64,000 nt of DNA from Betaproteobacteria bacterium UKL13-2 (GTDB taxonomy: Bacteria; Pseudomonadota; Gammaproteobacteria; Burkholderiales; Usitatibacteraceae). Positions within the stretch are counted from its first letter, which is position 1, and every line of letters begins with the position of its first letter. A model generated the notes under the pieces. The model was not told where the DNA came from and did not search any database. It was given only the letters and a program-made list of their open reading frames with translations. The position numbers and the translations under genes are program-made. The stretch covers positions 615,733 through 679,732 of the forward strand of contig CP012157.1 in NCBI GenBank assembly GCA_001602455.1, written 5' to 3'. This document shows positions 55,873-64,000 of the stretch, piece after piece.

Positions 55873-56520
55873 CTAATCGCCCCAAACCTGGCTGAGTCGA
55901 ATAAATCCCGCTTGGCCGTCTCGGTGTTTGACGGGGAGCCAGCCGTCAGTTGTTGTGCCCGTCACCTCAAGCACCACCATCCGCTGCGCCTCAAAGACCA
56001 GTGGCGCGTTTGCAGCAGGGTTGGCGTGAACCTCAGCCGTCGCGCTAGAAACTTGGACATGACGGCGCTCACCGAGCGACGTATTTTCGACCCAGCCAAT
56101 TGCGCCCTCCATATCGCGTACCTTGGTCAGCTTGTCGAGGCGAACCAATAGTTCCAACGGCGTTAGGGCATTGATGATGAAGATTTTGTTTGCCTTGGTC
56201 GACGGCGCATCGTACATCACGCTTGGCTTGTCGCCCATCGTGACAAATACCTTTGCCGGTGTGGCCACGCTGGTTGCGCTGGCCACGCCAGGTGGCGCGG
56301 TGGTCGCGGCGGCGGCAGGAGGTTTTGCCGTGGTGTTTGCTGCGGCAGACGGTGATTTCTCCGTGACAGGCGCTTGGGCGTGAAGCGTTCCAATCGCGCC
56401 CGCCAACGAAAACGCCGCTGCAAGCGCAACGGCGTTGAGTGGGGACATGGAGGACAGGGAGGACAGGGAGGACGCGGAGGACGCGGAGGGCGCGGCCGGT
56501 ACGGCGTTTGATGCTGACAT
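55873..56520 (-). CDS. SH3-like domain protein, secreted
   Basis: About 215 residues from ATG at 56520, which has GAGAGG just before it; the frame also opens upstream at 56544. A Ser-rich start (SSLSSLSSMSP, a 9-bp DNA repeat) and a hydrophobic stretch (NAVALAAAFSLAGAIGTLHA) form a signal peptide. An Ala/Pro/Thr linker follows, then an SH3 domain (VMYDAPSTKANKIFIINALT, MEGAIGWVENTSLG, DGWLPVKHRDGQAGFIRLSQ). Probably binds cell wall. The gene is wedged between secB and gpsA. Confidence 0.8.
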   Translation of the reverse strand: MSASNAVPAAPSASSASSLSSLSSMSPLNAVALAAAFSLAGAIGTLHAQAPVTEKSPSAAANTTAKPPAAAATTAPPGVASATSVATPAKVFVTMGDKPSVMYDAPSTKANKIFIINALTPLELLVRLDKLTKVRDMEGAIGWVENTSLGERRHVQVSSATAEVHANPAANAPLVFEAQRMVVLEVTGTTTDGWLPVKHRDGQAGFIRLSQVWGD

Positions 56521-56544
56521 TGCCTCTCGCATCGCCATCACCAA

Positions 56545-57030
56545 TCAGTGTTTCGTCGTCACCAGCGGCTGCTCTTCACCGGCTTCCTGTGCCTTTTGTG
56601 CTTGGTACAACGCTTCAAAATTGACCGGGTTCAGCAATACGGGGGGGAAGCCCGCGCGGGTCACCATGTCGGAAATCGTTTCGCGTGCGTATGGGTACAA
56701 AATATTTGGATTGCCAATGCCAAGGATTGGATCCAAATCTTGGTTCGGCACATTACGGATTTGAAAGATGCCTGCGAGATTGGCTTCAGCAAGAAACATT
56801 GTCTTCTCGCCGATCTTGGCGGTCACAGTGATGGTGAGTTCAGTTTGATAGATGCCATCGTCGACCGACTTCGACATGTGGTGCAGTTGAACGTCGACCG
56901 AGGGGGTGTCACGCTCAAGGAAAATCGACGGCGCGTTTGGCACTTCCAACGACAGGTCTTTGACGTAAATTTTTTCGATGTTGTAGGTTGGTTGGTTTTC
57001 TTGTGCGGCTGGTGCGGTAGCGTCGGTCAT
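56545..57030 (-). CDS. secB: protein-export chaperone SecB
   Basis: 161 residues of the SecB fold: NIEKIYVKDLSLEVPNAPSI, TAKIGEKTMFLAEANLAGIF, PNILYPYARETISDMVTRAG and FPPVLLNPVNFEALY. SecB holds exported proteins unfolded and delivers them to SecA. The usual betaproteobacterial neighbours (grxC, gpsA) are present. Confidence 0.97.
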   Translation of the reverse strand: MTDATAPAAQENQPTYNIEKIYVKDLSLEVPNAPSIFLERDTPSVDVQLHHMSKSVDDGIYQTELTITVTAKIGEKTMFLAEANLAGIFQIRNVPNQDLDPILGIGNPNILYPYARETISDMVTRAGFPPVLLNPVNFEALYQAQKAQEAGEEQPLVTTKH

Positions 57031-57097
57031 CTCATTTTCCTAAAAGTGAATCGATTGCGGGTCATAAAACATACTTCAAACTTAGTTTGCAGCCAGC

Positions 57098-57355
57098 CTA
57101 GGCGTTGAGCAAAGGACTCAGGCCACCTGCTTTGTCGAGCGCAGCCAGGTCGTCGAACCCTCCCACGTACACCTCGCCGATGTATATCTGCGGCACGGTA
57201 CGCCGCTGCGTGCGTTGCATCATTTCCTCCCGTTTGGCGGGCTCAAGGTCGATTCGAATTTTCTCGATCGTTGCGACACCTTTTGACGTGAGCAGCCGCT
57301 CCGCCATTTGGCAGTACGGGCAGACGCCGGTTGAATACATCGTGACATTGGCCAT
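57098..57355 (-). CDS. grxC: glutaredoxin 3
   Basis: 85 residues from ATG at 57355; the frame continues upstream through the rhodanese gene, which is a shadow. Active site VCPYCQMA (CPYC), TVPQIYIGEVYVGGFDDL. It reduces protein and small disulfides with glutathione. It follows the rhodanese gene by 8 bp. Confidence 0.95.
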   Translation of the reverse strand: MANVTMYSTGVCPYCQMAERLLTSKGVATIEKIRIDLEPAKREEMMQRTQRRTVPQIYIGEVYVGGFDDLAALDKAGGLSPLLNA

Positions 57356-57363
57356 ATCGTTTC

Positions 57364-57777
57364 CTAACGTTCGACGGGTAGGCTCGCCTGTTGCCATGCG
57401 GCAAAACCGCCCTCCAACTGGCGGACATTGCTGAAGCCGTGCGACTTTAGCGACCGTACTGCGACACCTGCGCGCCCGTTGCTGCGGCAAACGACAATTA
57501 CCGGCTTGTCTTTGAATCGCGTGAGATCGGCAACGCGCTTTTCGAGATCGGTCATGGGGATATTTTTTGATTTTGGGATACGCCCACCGTTGTATTCGCC
57601 GGAGTCCCTGATGTCGAGCACCAGCGCTTCCCCCGAATTCATGAGTCGCGTTGCATCGAGGGTGCCGACTCCAGTTGCGCCACCAATTGTTTTGGAGATG
57701 ATGGGCCAAATCAACATCACCCCGCTCGCCACAAAAAGGCAGACAAGCATGATGTTTTGAGTCAAAAATTCAGTCAT
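57364..57777 (-). CDS. membrane-anchored rhodanese-like protein
   Basis: 137 residues. N-terminal membrane segment (QNIMLVCLFVASGVMLIWPI), then one rhodanese domain with DATRLMNSGEALVLDIRDSG and the active-site loop VVCRSNGRAG containing the sulfur-carrying cysteine. Related to E. coli YibN, which also lies by grxC and secB. Sulfur-acceptor is unknown. Confidence 0.92.
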   Translation of the reverse strand: MTEFLTQNIMLVCLFVASGVMLIWPIISKTIGGATGVGTLDATRLMNSGEALVLDIRDSGEYNGGRIPKSKNIPMTDLEKRVADLTRFKDKPVIVVCRSNGRAGVAVRSLKSHGFSNVRQLEGGFAAWQQASLPVER

Positions 57778-58105
57778 TGGTGGGTAATTCGCATGATTGT
57801 TGCGAGCCCAAGCATCGGGATCGCGAGGTTAGTCGATATTGGTTACGTCAATCCCCCGGACATCAAACGCGCCACATTCACAACGGCAAACTGAATGTTT
57901 TGAGGGGCAAGCGGGGCAGCCCAATTTGGAGTGCTGCTTTCGCTCACGTAAACTCGCTATTCTACCGATTTTGCTTAGCATGGCAGGCAAAGCGAGCCAT
58001 TCCAGCGCCGCGTATCGATGCCGACGGTGAGTCGGCCTTGGCTGGCTCCCCAATGTCCTGGCAGGTTGCGACGCTTGTTTAAAATTGAAGTGCTGGACGA
58101 AAAAT
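57778..58105. other. intergenic region between rhodanese and gpmA
   Basis: 328 bp between divergent genes. No RNA, terminator or credible promoter motif was recognised. A minus-strand frame at 57829-58053 has a cysteine-rich end (CPACPSKHSVCRCECG) but no support as a gene. Confidence 0.4.
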
Positions 58106-58855
58106 ATGAAAAAACTCGTACTAATGCGTCATGGTGAATCCCAGTGGAATCTCGACAATCGATTCACCGGTTGGGTCGATGTCGATTTGACTGAAAAGGG
58201 TGCCGCTGAGGCGCGTCGCGCCGGGGAGGTGCTCAAATCGGAAGGCTACGACTTTGACATTGGCTACTCATCATTGCTGACTCGCGCCATTCGCACGCTT
58301 TGGATTGCCCAAGAAGTCCTCGACCGGCGTTGGATTCCCGTCGTTCGTCACTGGCGGCTCAATGAGCGTCACTATGGCGCGTTGCAGGGCCTCAACAAGG
58401 CGGAGACAGCGAATAAATTTGGAGAGGAACAGGTCTTGGTTTGGCGGCGCAGCTACGACACACCGCCGCCGCCGCTTGAACTAAGCGATCAAGGCCATCC
58501 GTCGCGAGACATCCGGTATCAACACTTGCTGCCAGAAGAATTGCCGCAAACCGAGTGTTTGAAGGACACGGTGGCACGAGTTGTTCCTTATTGGCAAATG
58601 GAAATTGCGCCGCAAATTCTGGCCGGGAAACGAGTCATCATCGCCGCTCATGGCAATTCGTTGCGTGCGTTGATCAAGCATTTGGATCGCGTCTCTGACG
58701 AGGCAATCGTGAGCTTGAACATCCCGACGGCGGTTCCGCTGGTTTATGAGCTGACCGACAATTTGCGCCCGATTCGAAGCTATTACCTTGGCGATGCCAG
58801 CGAAATTGCCGCTGCGGCCGCGGCGGTTGCCGCACAGGGCAAGTCGAAAGGCTAG
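58106..58855 (+). CDS. gpmA: 2,3-bisphosphoglycerate-dependent phosphoglycerate mutase
   Basis: 249 residues from ATG at 58106. Active site [20 protein letters not shown] with the phosphorylated histidine near 10, [36 protein letters not shown], and [14 protein letters not shown] with the second histidine. It interconverts 3- and 2-phosphoglycerate. An Ala-rich C-terminal tail is present. It touches the EnvC-like gene (start codon immediately after the stop). Confidence 0.96.
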   Translation: MKKLVLMRHGESQWNLDNRFTGWVDVDLTEKGAAEARRAGEVLKSEGYDFDIGYSSLLTRAIRTLWIAQEVLDRRWIPVVRHWRLNERHYGALQGLNKAETANKFGEEQVLVWRRSYDTPPPPLELSDQGHPSRDIRYQHLLPEELPQTECLKDTVARVVPYWQMEIAPQILAGKRVIIAAHGNSLRALIKHLDRVSDEAIVSLNIPTAVPLVYELTDNLRPIRSYYLGDASEIAAAAAAVAAQGKSKG

Positions 58856-60127
58856 ATGGCGCTAAATCTGAAACTCGTTGAGGCACGAGGTATTTCAGGC
58901 ATTTTTGCTTGGAAATGCTTGTGGATAATAGGGTTTGTGTTTTCAGTCTCTGCCAATGCGGCCGATAACAAAAAGCAGGCGCTGGACGACTTGCGAGGAA
59001 GAATCGAACGCCTGAATCGAGATTTGGCGCGTAGTGAGGAATCACGCAGCGAAGTCACGGATCAGCTCCGCGCCTCGGAAAAGGGCATATCCGAGGTGAA
59101 TCGAAGTTTGGCGCTGCTCACTCGTGAGCAGGGGGCGACCGCACGGGAACTGGCGGACGTCGAGAGGCGAATTCGTGATGCGAAGGCGGATATCGCGCAC
59201 GAAGAAGCGCGCCGAGATAGCCTAATTCGGCATCAGTACATGTACGGCAACACGGATGCACTGCGCCTGTTGTTGAGCGGCGACGATGTGGCCTTGGTTG
59301 AGCGCCAGTTGAACTATCTTGGGTATGTCACACGCTCTCGCGTTGCAACCATTCAGAGACTCAAGCTGATGGTCGCTGAGCTCGCCGGACTCGAGGGCGA
59401 AGCACGCGAGAAGCAGGGGCGGCTTAGCGCGAACGCCGAGCAGCAAAAACAGGCGCGTGCTCAACTTTTATCCGAGCGGCAGGGACGCCAGAAGGTCTTG
59501 GTTCGCATCCGCGCCGACATCGACAAAAATCGGCGTGAAGTTGGCCGGCTAAAGCGGGATGAAAATCGGCTGACCAAGCTGGTTGAACAGCTCGCGCGTG
59601 AATTAGCCAGAAAAGCAGAAAGTCGCCCCACGCCGCGTGGAGATGGGCGCCGTCGCACGGAAGATACCGCGACCATTCGCAAGCCCGGCGAGGCGGTGAA
59701 TGATGTCGTTGACAGCGGTTTTGTCGGAAAAGCGTTTGCGACCTTAAAGGGAAAGCTGAAATTGCCCGTTAAGGGTGAGCTGTCGGGCAAGTTTGGTGCC
59801 CAACGTGAAGACGGCGGGCTAACTTGGAAGGGGCTTTTCATTCGCGCCGAAGAGGGGCAACCGGTCAAGGCGGTGGCTGACGGGCAGGTGGTTTACGCAG
59901 ATTGGCTAAGAGGGTACGGCAATCTCGTGATTGTTGATCATGGCACCGGCTACTGGAGTCTCTATGGGCACAACGAATCGCTGACAAAACAAGTTGGGGA
60001 TAGTATCGCTGCGGGCGAGACCATCGCGTCCGTCGGATCGACCGGTGGTGCTGTCAGTTCGGGTGTATATTTTGAATTGAGGCAAGATGGAAAACCGTTT
60101 GATCCCATGCGGTGGGTCGGGCGATAG
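58856..60127 (+). CDS. murein hydrolase activator EnvC-like, M23 peptidase domain
   Basis: 423 residues. Signal peptide (FAWKCLWIIGFVFSVSANAA), long coiled coil from about 40 to 270, then an M23/LytM domain (VKGELSGKFGAQREDGGLTW, KAVADGQVVYADWLRGYGNL, IVDHGTGYWSLYGHN). The usual zinc ligand H-x-x-x-D of active M23 enzymes is replaced (QREDGGLTWKGLF in place of the HxGxD type), so it probably activates amidases, as EnvC does. It follows gpmA and precedes ctpA, as in other betaproteobacteria. Confidence 0.93.
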   Translation: MALNLKLVEARGISGIFAWKCLWIIGFVFSVSANAADNKKQALDDLRGRIERLNRDLARSEESRSEVTDQLRASEKGISEVNRSLALLTREQGATARELADVERRIRDAKADIAHEEARRDSLIRHQYMYGNTDALRLLLSGDDVALVERQLNYLGYVTRSRVATIQRLKLMVAELAGLEGEAREKQGRLSANAEQQKQARAQLLSERQGRQKVLVRIRADIDKNRREVGRLKRDENRLTKLVEQLARELARKAESRPTPRGDGRRRTEDTATIRKPGEAVNDVVDSGFVGKAFATLKGKLKLPVKGELSGKFGAQREDGGLTWKGLFIRAEEGQPVKAVADGQVVYADWLRGYGNLVIVDHGTGYWSLYGHNESLTKQVGDSIAAGETIASVGSTGGAVSSGVYFELRQDGKPFDPMRWVGR

Positions 60128-60161
60128 CCGATAGCCATTGAGCAATAAACAGGATGGATTT

Positions 60162-61832
60162 GTGGACAAAGTAGACGGCACTTCCGACCGCGTTCCAAGC
60201 GGTAACTTCGACGACCTGAGGATGTCTGGCGGCGTTTGTGCGCCAAAGGCTAACCCCGGGGAGGCTAACCTCGCGGCGCCTAAAGCGAGTGGCACACGGT
60301 CTAAGCTGAAGGCGATTGGTCTAGTTAGCTTGGGTACGGTGCTAGGCGTTTCCCTCTCCCTGCACTTCTCGGCAGTGGCAGAACGTCAGTCCACCATGCT
60401 GAATTTGCCAATTGAAGAAGTTCGGATGCTCTCCGAGGTGTTTGGCCGTGTGAAAGCAGGCTATGTCGAAGAAGTCGATGACAAGCGGCTGATTAAAGAA
60501 GCCATTAACGGCATGCTGACGGGGCTCGATCCGCATTCCGCGTTTCTCGATAAAGACGCTTATGCAGATTTGCAAACAGCCACCTCAGGTAAATTCGGCG
60601 GGCTGGGAATTGAAGTCGGTAGTGAAGACGGGTTTGTAAAGGTCATTTCACCGATTGACGACACGCCGGCATACAAAGCCGGGATCAAGTCAGGCGATTT
60701 CATTTTGAAAGTTGACGGCAAAAATTTGCGCGGCCTTAGCCTTAACGAAGCCGTCAAGCAGATGCGCGGTGAAGTCGGCACGGAGACCACGCTGACGATT
60801 CTGCGTCGTGGCGAGGCAAAAGAGCTGGTATTTAAGGTGAGACGCGACATCATCGAAATCCAGAGCGTTCGCAGCCGCCAGTTGGAGCCCGGCATTGCCT
60901 ATGTGCGGGTGGGGCAGTTCGAACAGGCCACAACAGAAAAGCTCGTGCGCGCCATTAACGAGGCATACAAACAAAACAACGGTACCGTGCGCGGAATGAT
61001 CCTTGACCTTCGCAATGATCCGGGTGGCGTGCTTGAGGCTGCTGTTGGCGTCTCCGCTGTGTTTTTGCCGAAAGATGCGCGGGTGGTCTATACGGAAGGC
61101 CGCATGCCTGACGCCAAAATGAATTTGGTTGCGCGTAAAGAAGACTATCAGCGTCGCGGTAAGGAAGACGTACTGGCCAAGCTAAACCCGGCTGTCAAGA
61201 CCGTGCCGCTTGTTGTGTTGGTCAACAACGGTACGGCATCCGCATCGGAAATTGTGGCCGGAGCACTCCAAGATCACAAGCGCGCACTGGTCATGGGCAT
61301 CCAAACTTTTGGCAAGGGTTCGGTGCAAACCATCCTGCCGATTAGCGACAACACAGCGATCAAGCTCACAACGGCGCGCTACTTCACGCCGAATGGTCGC
61401 TCAATCCAAGCGAAGGGTATTGTCCCGGATAAGATTGTCGAAGACGGGTCGCAACGCTTCATGATGCGTGAAGCAGATCTTGATCGCCATTTGACCAGTG
61501 AAGAAGAAAAAAAGGCGATCGACGCCATCAAAACGGCGTTGCCTGATGCGAAAAAGTCCGACGCAAAAGAGTCCGACGCAAAAGAGCCAGACGCCGAAAG
61601 CAGCAAGGCAGAAGACGAGAAGCCCGTTGTGTACAAGGCAGCGAAGGGGAGCGACGGCCTGCCGATCGATTTTGTTCTCCAGCAAGCGCTCAACCACCTC
61701 AATGGTCAGGCGGTCGCGGCGAATCCGCGCGAATGGCTGGCGATGGTAAACCAATCGCGTGACGCGAAGCCGGTCGCCGCAGTGGCCGCGGCGAATCCCG
61801 CGACGCCAGAAGCTAAGCCCGCCGCGCGGTAG
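60162..61832 (+). CDS. C-terminal processing peptidase CtpA-like (S41)
   Basis: About 556 residues. Start placed at GTG 60162, which has AGGA in front; TTG at 60138 or ATG at 60222 are other options. One membrane segment (AIGLVSLGTVLGVSLSLHFS), a PDZ domain (GGLGIEVGSEDGFVKVISPI and GDFILKVDGKNLRGLSLNEA), and the S41 domain with the catalytic serine in NNGTASASEIVAGALQDHKR and the lysine in GKGSVQT. The C-terminus has a 15-bp DNA repeat (SDAKESDAKEPDAE) and an Ala/Pro tail. It cleaves periplasmic proteins from their C-termini. Confidence 0.94.
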   Translation: MDKVDGTSDRVPSGNFDDLRMSGGVCAPKANPGEANLAAPKASGTRSKLKAIGLVSLGTVLGVSLSLHFSAVAERQSTMLNLPIEEVRMLSEVFGRVKAGYVEEVDDKRLIKEAINGMLTGLDPHSAFLDKDAYADLQTATSGKFGGLGIEVGSEDGFVKVISPIDDTPAYKAGIKSGDFILKVDGKNLRGLSLNEAVKQMRGEVGTETTLTILRRGEAKELVFKVRRDIIEIQSVRSRQLEPGIAYVRVGQFEQATTEKLVRAINEAYKQNNGTVRGMILDLRNDPGGVLEAAVGVSAVFLPKDARVVYTEGRMPDAKMNLVARKEDYQRRGKEDVLAKLNPAVKTVPLVVLVNNGTASASEIVAGALQDHKRALVMGIQTFGKGSVQTILPISDNTAIKLTTARYFTPNGRSIQAKGIVPDKIVEDGSQRFMMREADLDRHLTSEEEKKAIDAIKTALPDAKKSDAKESDAKEPDAESSKAEDEKPVVYKAAKGSDGLPIDFVLQQALNHLNGQAVAANPREWLAMVNQSRDAKPVAAVAAANPATPEAKPAAR

Positions 61833-61850
61833 CGTGCGCTCACGTCGCGC

Positions 61851-61906
61851 GATCAGCAACCGACGATCAGCAACCGACGATTCGCAATGGACGATCAGCA
61901 ACTGCT
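61851..61906 (+). repeat. 14-bp tandem repeat spanning the MoeB start codon
   Basis: Units: GATCAGCAACCGAC twice, then GATTCGCAATGGAC and GATCAGCAACTGCT. The ATG of the next gene (61887) lies in the third unit, and the fourth encodes its residues 3-6. Confidence 0.9.
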
Positions 61907-62684
61907 TCGCTACTCGCGCCATATCTTGCTTGATGGCTTTGGTGTCGAGGCACAAGAAAAATTAGCCGCATCGACCGTGCTTGTCGTGGGTGCAGGTGGA
62001 CTGGCGTCTGGCGTGCTCCCTTTTCTTGCATCTGCGGGTGTGGGCAAGCTTCTGATCGCAGATGGTGATACGGTGGACCTGACTAATCTACAACGCCAGA
62101 TTATTCATCGCGAATCGTCGATTGGACACAATAAAGCGAGCTCGGCGAAACAGTCGCTGGCCGCAATCAATTCGTCGATTGAAATTACCGCCATTGAAAC
62201 TCGACTCGATGCGGCGGGTCTTGCGAGGATGGTCGAGACGGTCGATTTGGTTGTCGATTGCACGGATAACTTCGTCACCCGTCACGCAATCAATGCCGCA
62301 TGTGTTTTATCGAAGACCCCACTTGTTTCAGGCGCAGCAATTCGCTGCGACGGTCAACTCATGACGTTCGATTTCAAGAGCGAACATTCGCCGTGTTATG
62401 CCTGTGTGTTCCCTGATTCCCCTGACGCCGTTGAGGCAGAAGAAGATCGCTGCGGGGTGATGGGCGTTTTTGCGCCGCTGGTGGGCGTTATCGGCGCATC
62501 GCAGGCCGCCGATGCACTCAAGATGCTGACGGGCTTTGGTGAATTGAGTGTAGGGCGGCTAAGATTATTTTCAGCCGCAACGATGACTTGGCGTGAAGTC
62601 CGCGTCCGGCGCGATACCGGCTGCCGCGTCTGTGGCACGTCCCCCCTTACGTTGGCTCGCCCCGAACAGGAAAGTTATGCCTAA
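61887..62684 (+). CDS. HesA/MoeB/ThiF-family adenylyltransferase
   Basis: 265 residues of the E1-like family. ATP-binding VVGAGGLASGVLPFLASAG at 32-50, GDTVDLTNLQRQIIH, CTDNFVTRHAINAACV, and the zinc cysteines CYACVF and CRVCGTSP. It activates the C-terminal glycine of a ubiquitin-like sulfur carrier (MoaD or ThiS). Which carrier cannot be told. It ends 8 bp inside the next gene. Confidence 0.94.
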   Translation: MDDQQLLRYSRHILLDGFGVEAQEKLAASTVLVVGAGGLASGVLPFLASAGVGKLLIADGDTVDLTNLQRQIIHRESSIGHNKASSAKQSLAAINSSIEITAIETRLDAAGLARMVETVDLVVDCTDNFVTRHAINAACVLSKTPLVSGAAIRCDGQLMTFDFKSEHSPCYACVFPDSPDAVEAEEDRCGVMGVFAPLVGVIGASQAADALKMLTGFGELSVGRLRLFSAATMTWREVRVRRDTGCRVCGTSPLTLARPEQESYA

Positions 62685-63195
62685 AACCTTGCTGATTGGG
62701 CTGCACGTCTTATGCGTTTTTTCTTGGATGTCGCTTTCAGTTGGGGCGCAAACGCTATACCGTTATACCGACAAAGACAGTAAGGTGACATATTCAGACA
62801 AGGCGCCACAGCCTGGCGAGCAGGCAGAACCTGTGAACGTCGAGAAGGGCGACCGAATTGGAAACACCGTCAAACTTGGGACCAAAGACAGTAAAGGCGT
62901 GCAACAGCAATTTTCGGATATCAAGGCACGTAGCGACACCAGAGTTGCCGACCGAGAAAAGCTGCAAAAAGAAGTTGACGAGGCGGAAGACCGCTTGACG
63001 CGCGCAAGGAAGGCGCTGGACATGGGGCGGGACCCGAAAGAGGGCGAGCAGCGCATCGTCACTAGGCCCGGCGGCAATACGGTGATCCGCACAGAGGAGT
63101 ACTATGCCCGCATTGAGAGCCTTGAGCTGGCGGTAAAAAAAGCCGTCGAAGCCGTCGCGGCGGCACAGGATAAGTACAACCGCAACGCGCCATAA
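62677..63195 (+). CDS. DUF4124-domain secreted protein
   Basis: 172 residues from ATG at 62677, which has CAGGAAAG in front. Signal peptide (LHVLCVFSWMSLSVGA), then a DUF4124 domain (LYRYTDKDSKVTYSDKAPQPG) and a C-terminal coiled coil (REKLQKEVDEAEDRLTRARK, IESLELAVKKAVEAVAAAQD). The function of DUF4124 is unknown; the proteins are envelope proteins of betaproteobacteria. It overlaps moeB-like gene by 8 bp. Confidence 0.9.
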   Translation: MPKTLLIGLHVLCVFSWMSLSVGAQTLYRYTDKDSKVTYSDKAPQPGEQAEPVNVEKGDRIGNTVKLGTKDSKGVQQQFSDIKARSDTRVADREKLQKEVDEAEDRLTRARKALDMGRDPKEGEQRIVTRPGGNTVIRTEEYYARIESLELAVKKAVEAVAAAQDKYNRNAP

Positions 63196-63201
63196 ACTTC
63201 G

Positions 63202-64000
63202 TTAAGCCGACTCCACCAGCGGCCACCGTGGTTTCACGCTAAACGCGCCGTTTGCAAAAAAGTGATTGTGTTGGTTTGCCAAGATTCGCATAGCACCGGC
63301 AAAAGCGATCATCGCACCATTGTCGGTACACAAGTTTAGCGGCGGGTAAAACACCTGAAATCCCGTTCGATTGGCCGCCGCGTCGAGCGAGGCACGAAGA
63401 CGCTGATTGGCACCCACGCCCCCCGCGACCACTAATCGGCTCACCCCTGTTTGTGCAATCGCATTGATGCACTTTGTGGTGAGCACATCGACGATCGCCG
63501 TCTCAAACGCGGCCGCGATGTTTTGTCGATGTGCATCAGAGATACCACCCGCAGGCTCACGGAGTGTGTTGGTTAGCGTCAGTACGGCGGTTTTGAGTCC
63601 ACTGAAGCTGAAGTCTAAGTCGCCCGACCGAATCATCGGTCGCGGCAGTACGAAGGCACGGTCGTCACCCTTTGTGGCGAGTGTTGCGAGTGCAGGCCCG
63701 CCCGGGTAACCCAGACCAAGCAGTGAGGCTGTCTTGTCGAATGCCTCCCCAGCCGCGTCATCTAATGTTTCGCCCAGCAACCGATATTCCCCAATCCCCG
63801 TCACAGACATGAGTTGGGTATGTCCGCCTGAGACGAGCAAGGCAACAAACGGAAACGAAGGGGCGGGTGTTGAGAGCAGCGGCGACAGGAGATGCCCTTC
63901 GAGATGGTGCACACCCAAGACAGGTTTGTTGAGGGCAGCACCAAGCGCGTTTGCAACACTCGTTCCCACCAGCAATGCGCCGCCGAGCCCAGGGCCTTGC
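63202..64000 (-). CDS. tsaD: tRNA N6-adenosine threonylcarbamoyltransferase TsaD (partial)
   Basis: The open frame runs from the stop at 63202 to the right edge, without the N-terminus. Seen: [34 protein letters not shown] with the metal-binding histidines, [45 protein letters not shown] and [12 protein letters not shown]. It makes the t6A modification on tRNAs that read codons starting with A. The first metal-binding part is beyond the edge. Confidence 0.97.
   Translation of the reverse strand, partial: QGPGLGGALLVGTSVANALGAALNKPVLGVHHLEGHLLSPLLSTPAPSFPFVALLVSGGHTQLMSVTGIGEYRLLGETLDDAAGEAFDKTASLLGLGYPGGPALATLATKGDDRAFVLPRPMIRSGDLDFSFSGLKTAVLTLTNTLREPAGGISDAHRQNIAAAFETAIVDVLTTKCINAIAQTGVSRLVVAGGVGANQRLRASLDAAANRTGFQVFYPPLNLCTDNGAMIAFAGAMRILANQHNHFFANGAFSVKPRWPLVESA

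Noticed and set aside
57829-58053. Minus-strand frame with a cysteine-rich end between rhodanese and gpmA
   Set aside because: No ribosome site, no recognisable domain, and the start lies in a divergent promoter region. Too little support for a zinc-binding protein.

Overview
The window looks like the chromosome of a betaproteobacterium, probably near Burkholderiales. The evidence is gene order: lptC-lptA-lptB-rpoN-hpf-ptsN-hprK-rapZ, an edd-eda-zwf-pgl operon opposite hexR, rhodanese-grxC-secB-gpsA, and nudB-nuclease-clsB. No phage, integrase or insertion sequence was found. The two edges cut a GntR regulator (left) and tsaD (right).

Bases 1-25.9 kb are a catabolic region. Two large TonB-dependent receptors lie at its left, the second followed by a small unknown gene. 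Then comes a single-direction run of eight genes: arylsulfotransferase, flavin aromatic hydroxylase (3-hydroxybenzoate 6-hydroxylase/salicylate hydroxylase type), fumarylpyruvate-hydrolase-like protein, gentisate 1,2-dioxygenase, aldehyde dehydrogenase, short-chain dehydrogenase, a second related aldehyde dehydrogenase, and a formylglycine-type sulfatase/phosphonate monoester hydrolase. Next are an IclR regulator, divergent from a VOC protein plus a SulP sulfate transporter, and an opposite-strand operon E1-alpha, E1-beta, stand-alone lipoyl domain, class III aminotransferase, AAHS-type aromatic acid transporter. My reading (inference) is a pathway that takes up a sulfated aromatic compound, removes or moves its sulfate, oxidises a side chain to a hydroxybenzoate, and cleaves the ring through gentisate.

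Bases 26-42.5 kb are mostly housekeeping: mutY; rapZ, hprK, ptsN, hpf, rpoN and lptBAC; a type II secretion cluster (gspJ on one strand, gspK-L-M-C-D on the other, gspD frameshifted); and a DsbD-like reductase. Bases 42.8-48.8 kb hold the Entner-Doudoroff genes pgl, zwf, eda and edd with hexR and a clear HexR operator before edd.

Bases 48.9-64 kb hold tRNA-Thr, gspI, gspH, tRNA-Gly, an EamA transporter, nudB, a nuclease-family gene, clsB, argB (frameshifted, with an unusual lysine-rich N-terminal extension), gpsA, an SH3 protein, secB, grxC, a rhodanese, gpmA, an EnvC-like protein, a CtpA protease, a MoeB/ThiF protein, a DUF4124 protein and tsaD.

The DNA is also rich in short tandem repeats (7-16 bp units) between genes, in three cases overlapping or abutting a gene's start or end, and in two kinds of dispersed palindromic repeat, several of which supply the stop codon of the gene beside them. 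Both frameshifts look like single-base losses and may be sequence errors.
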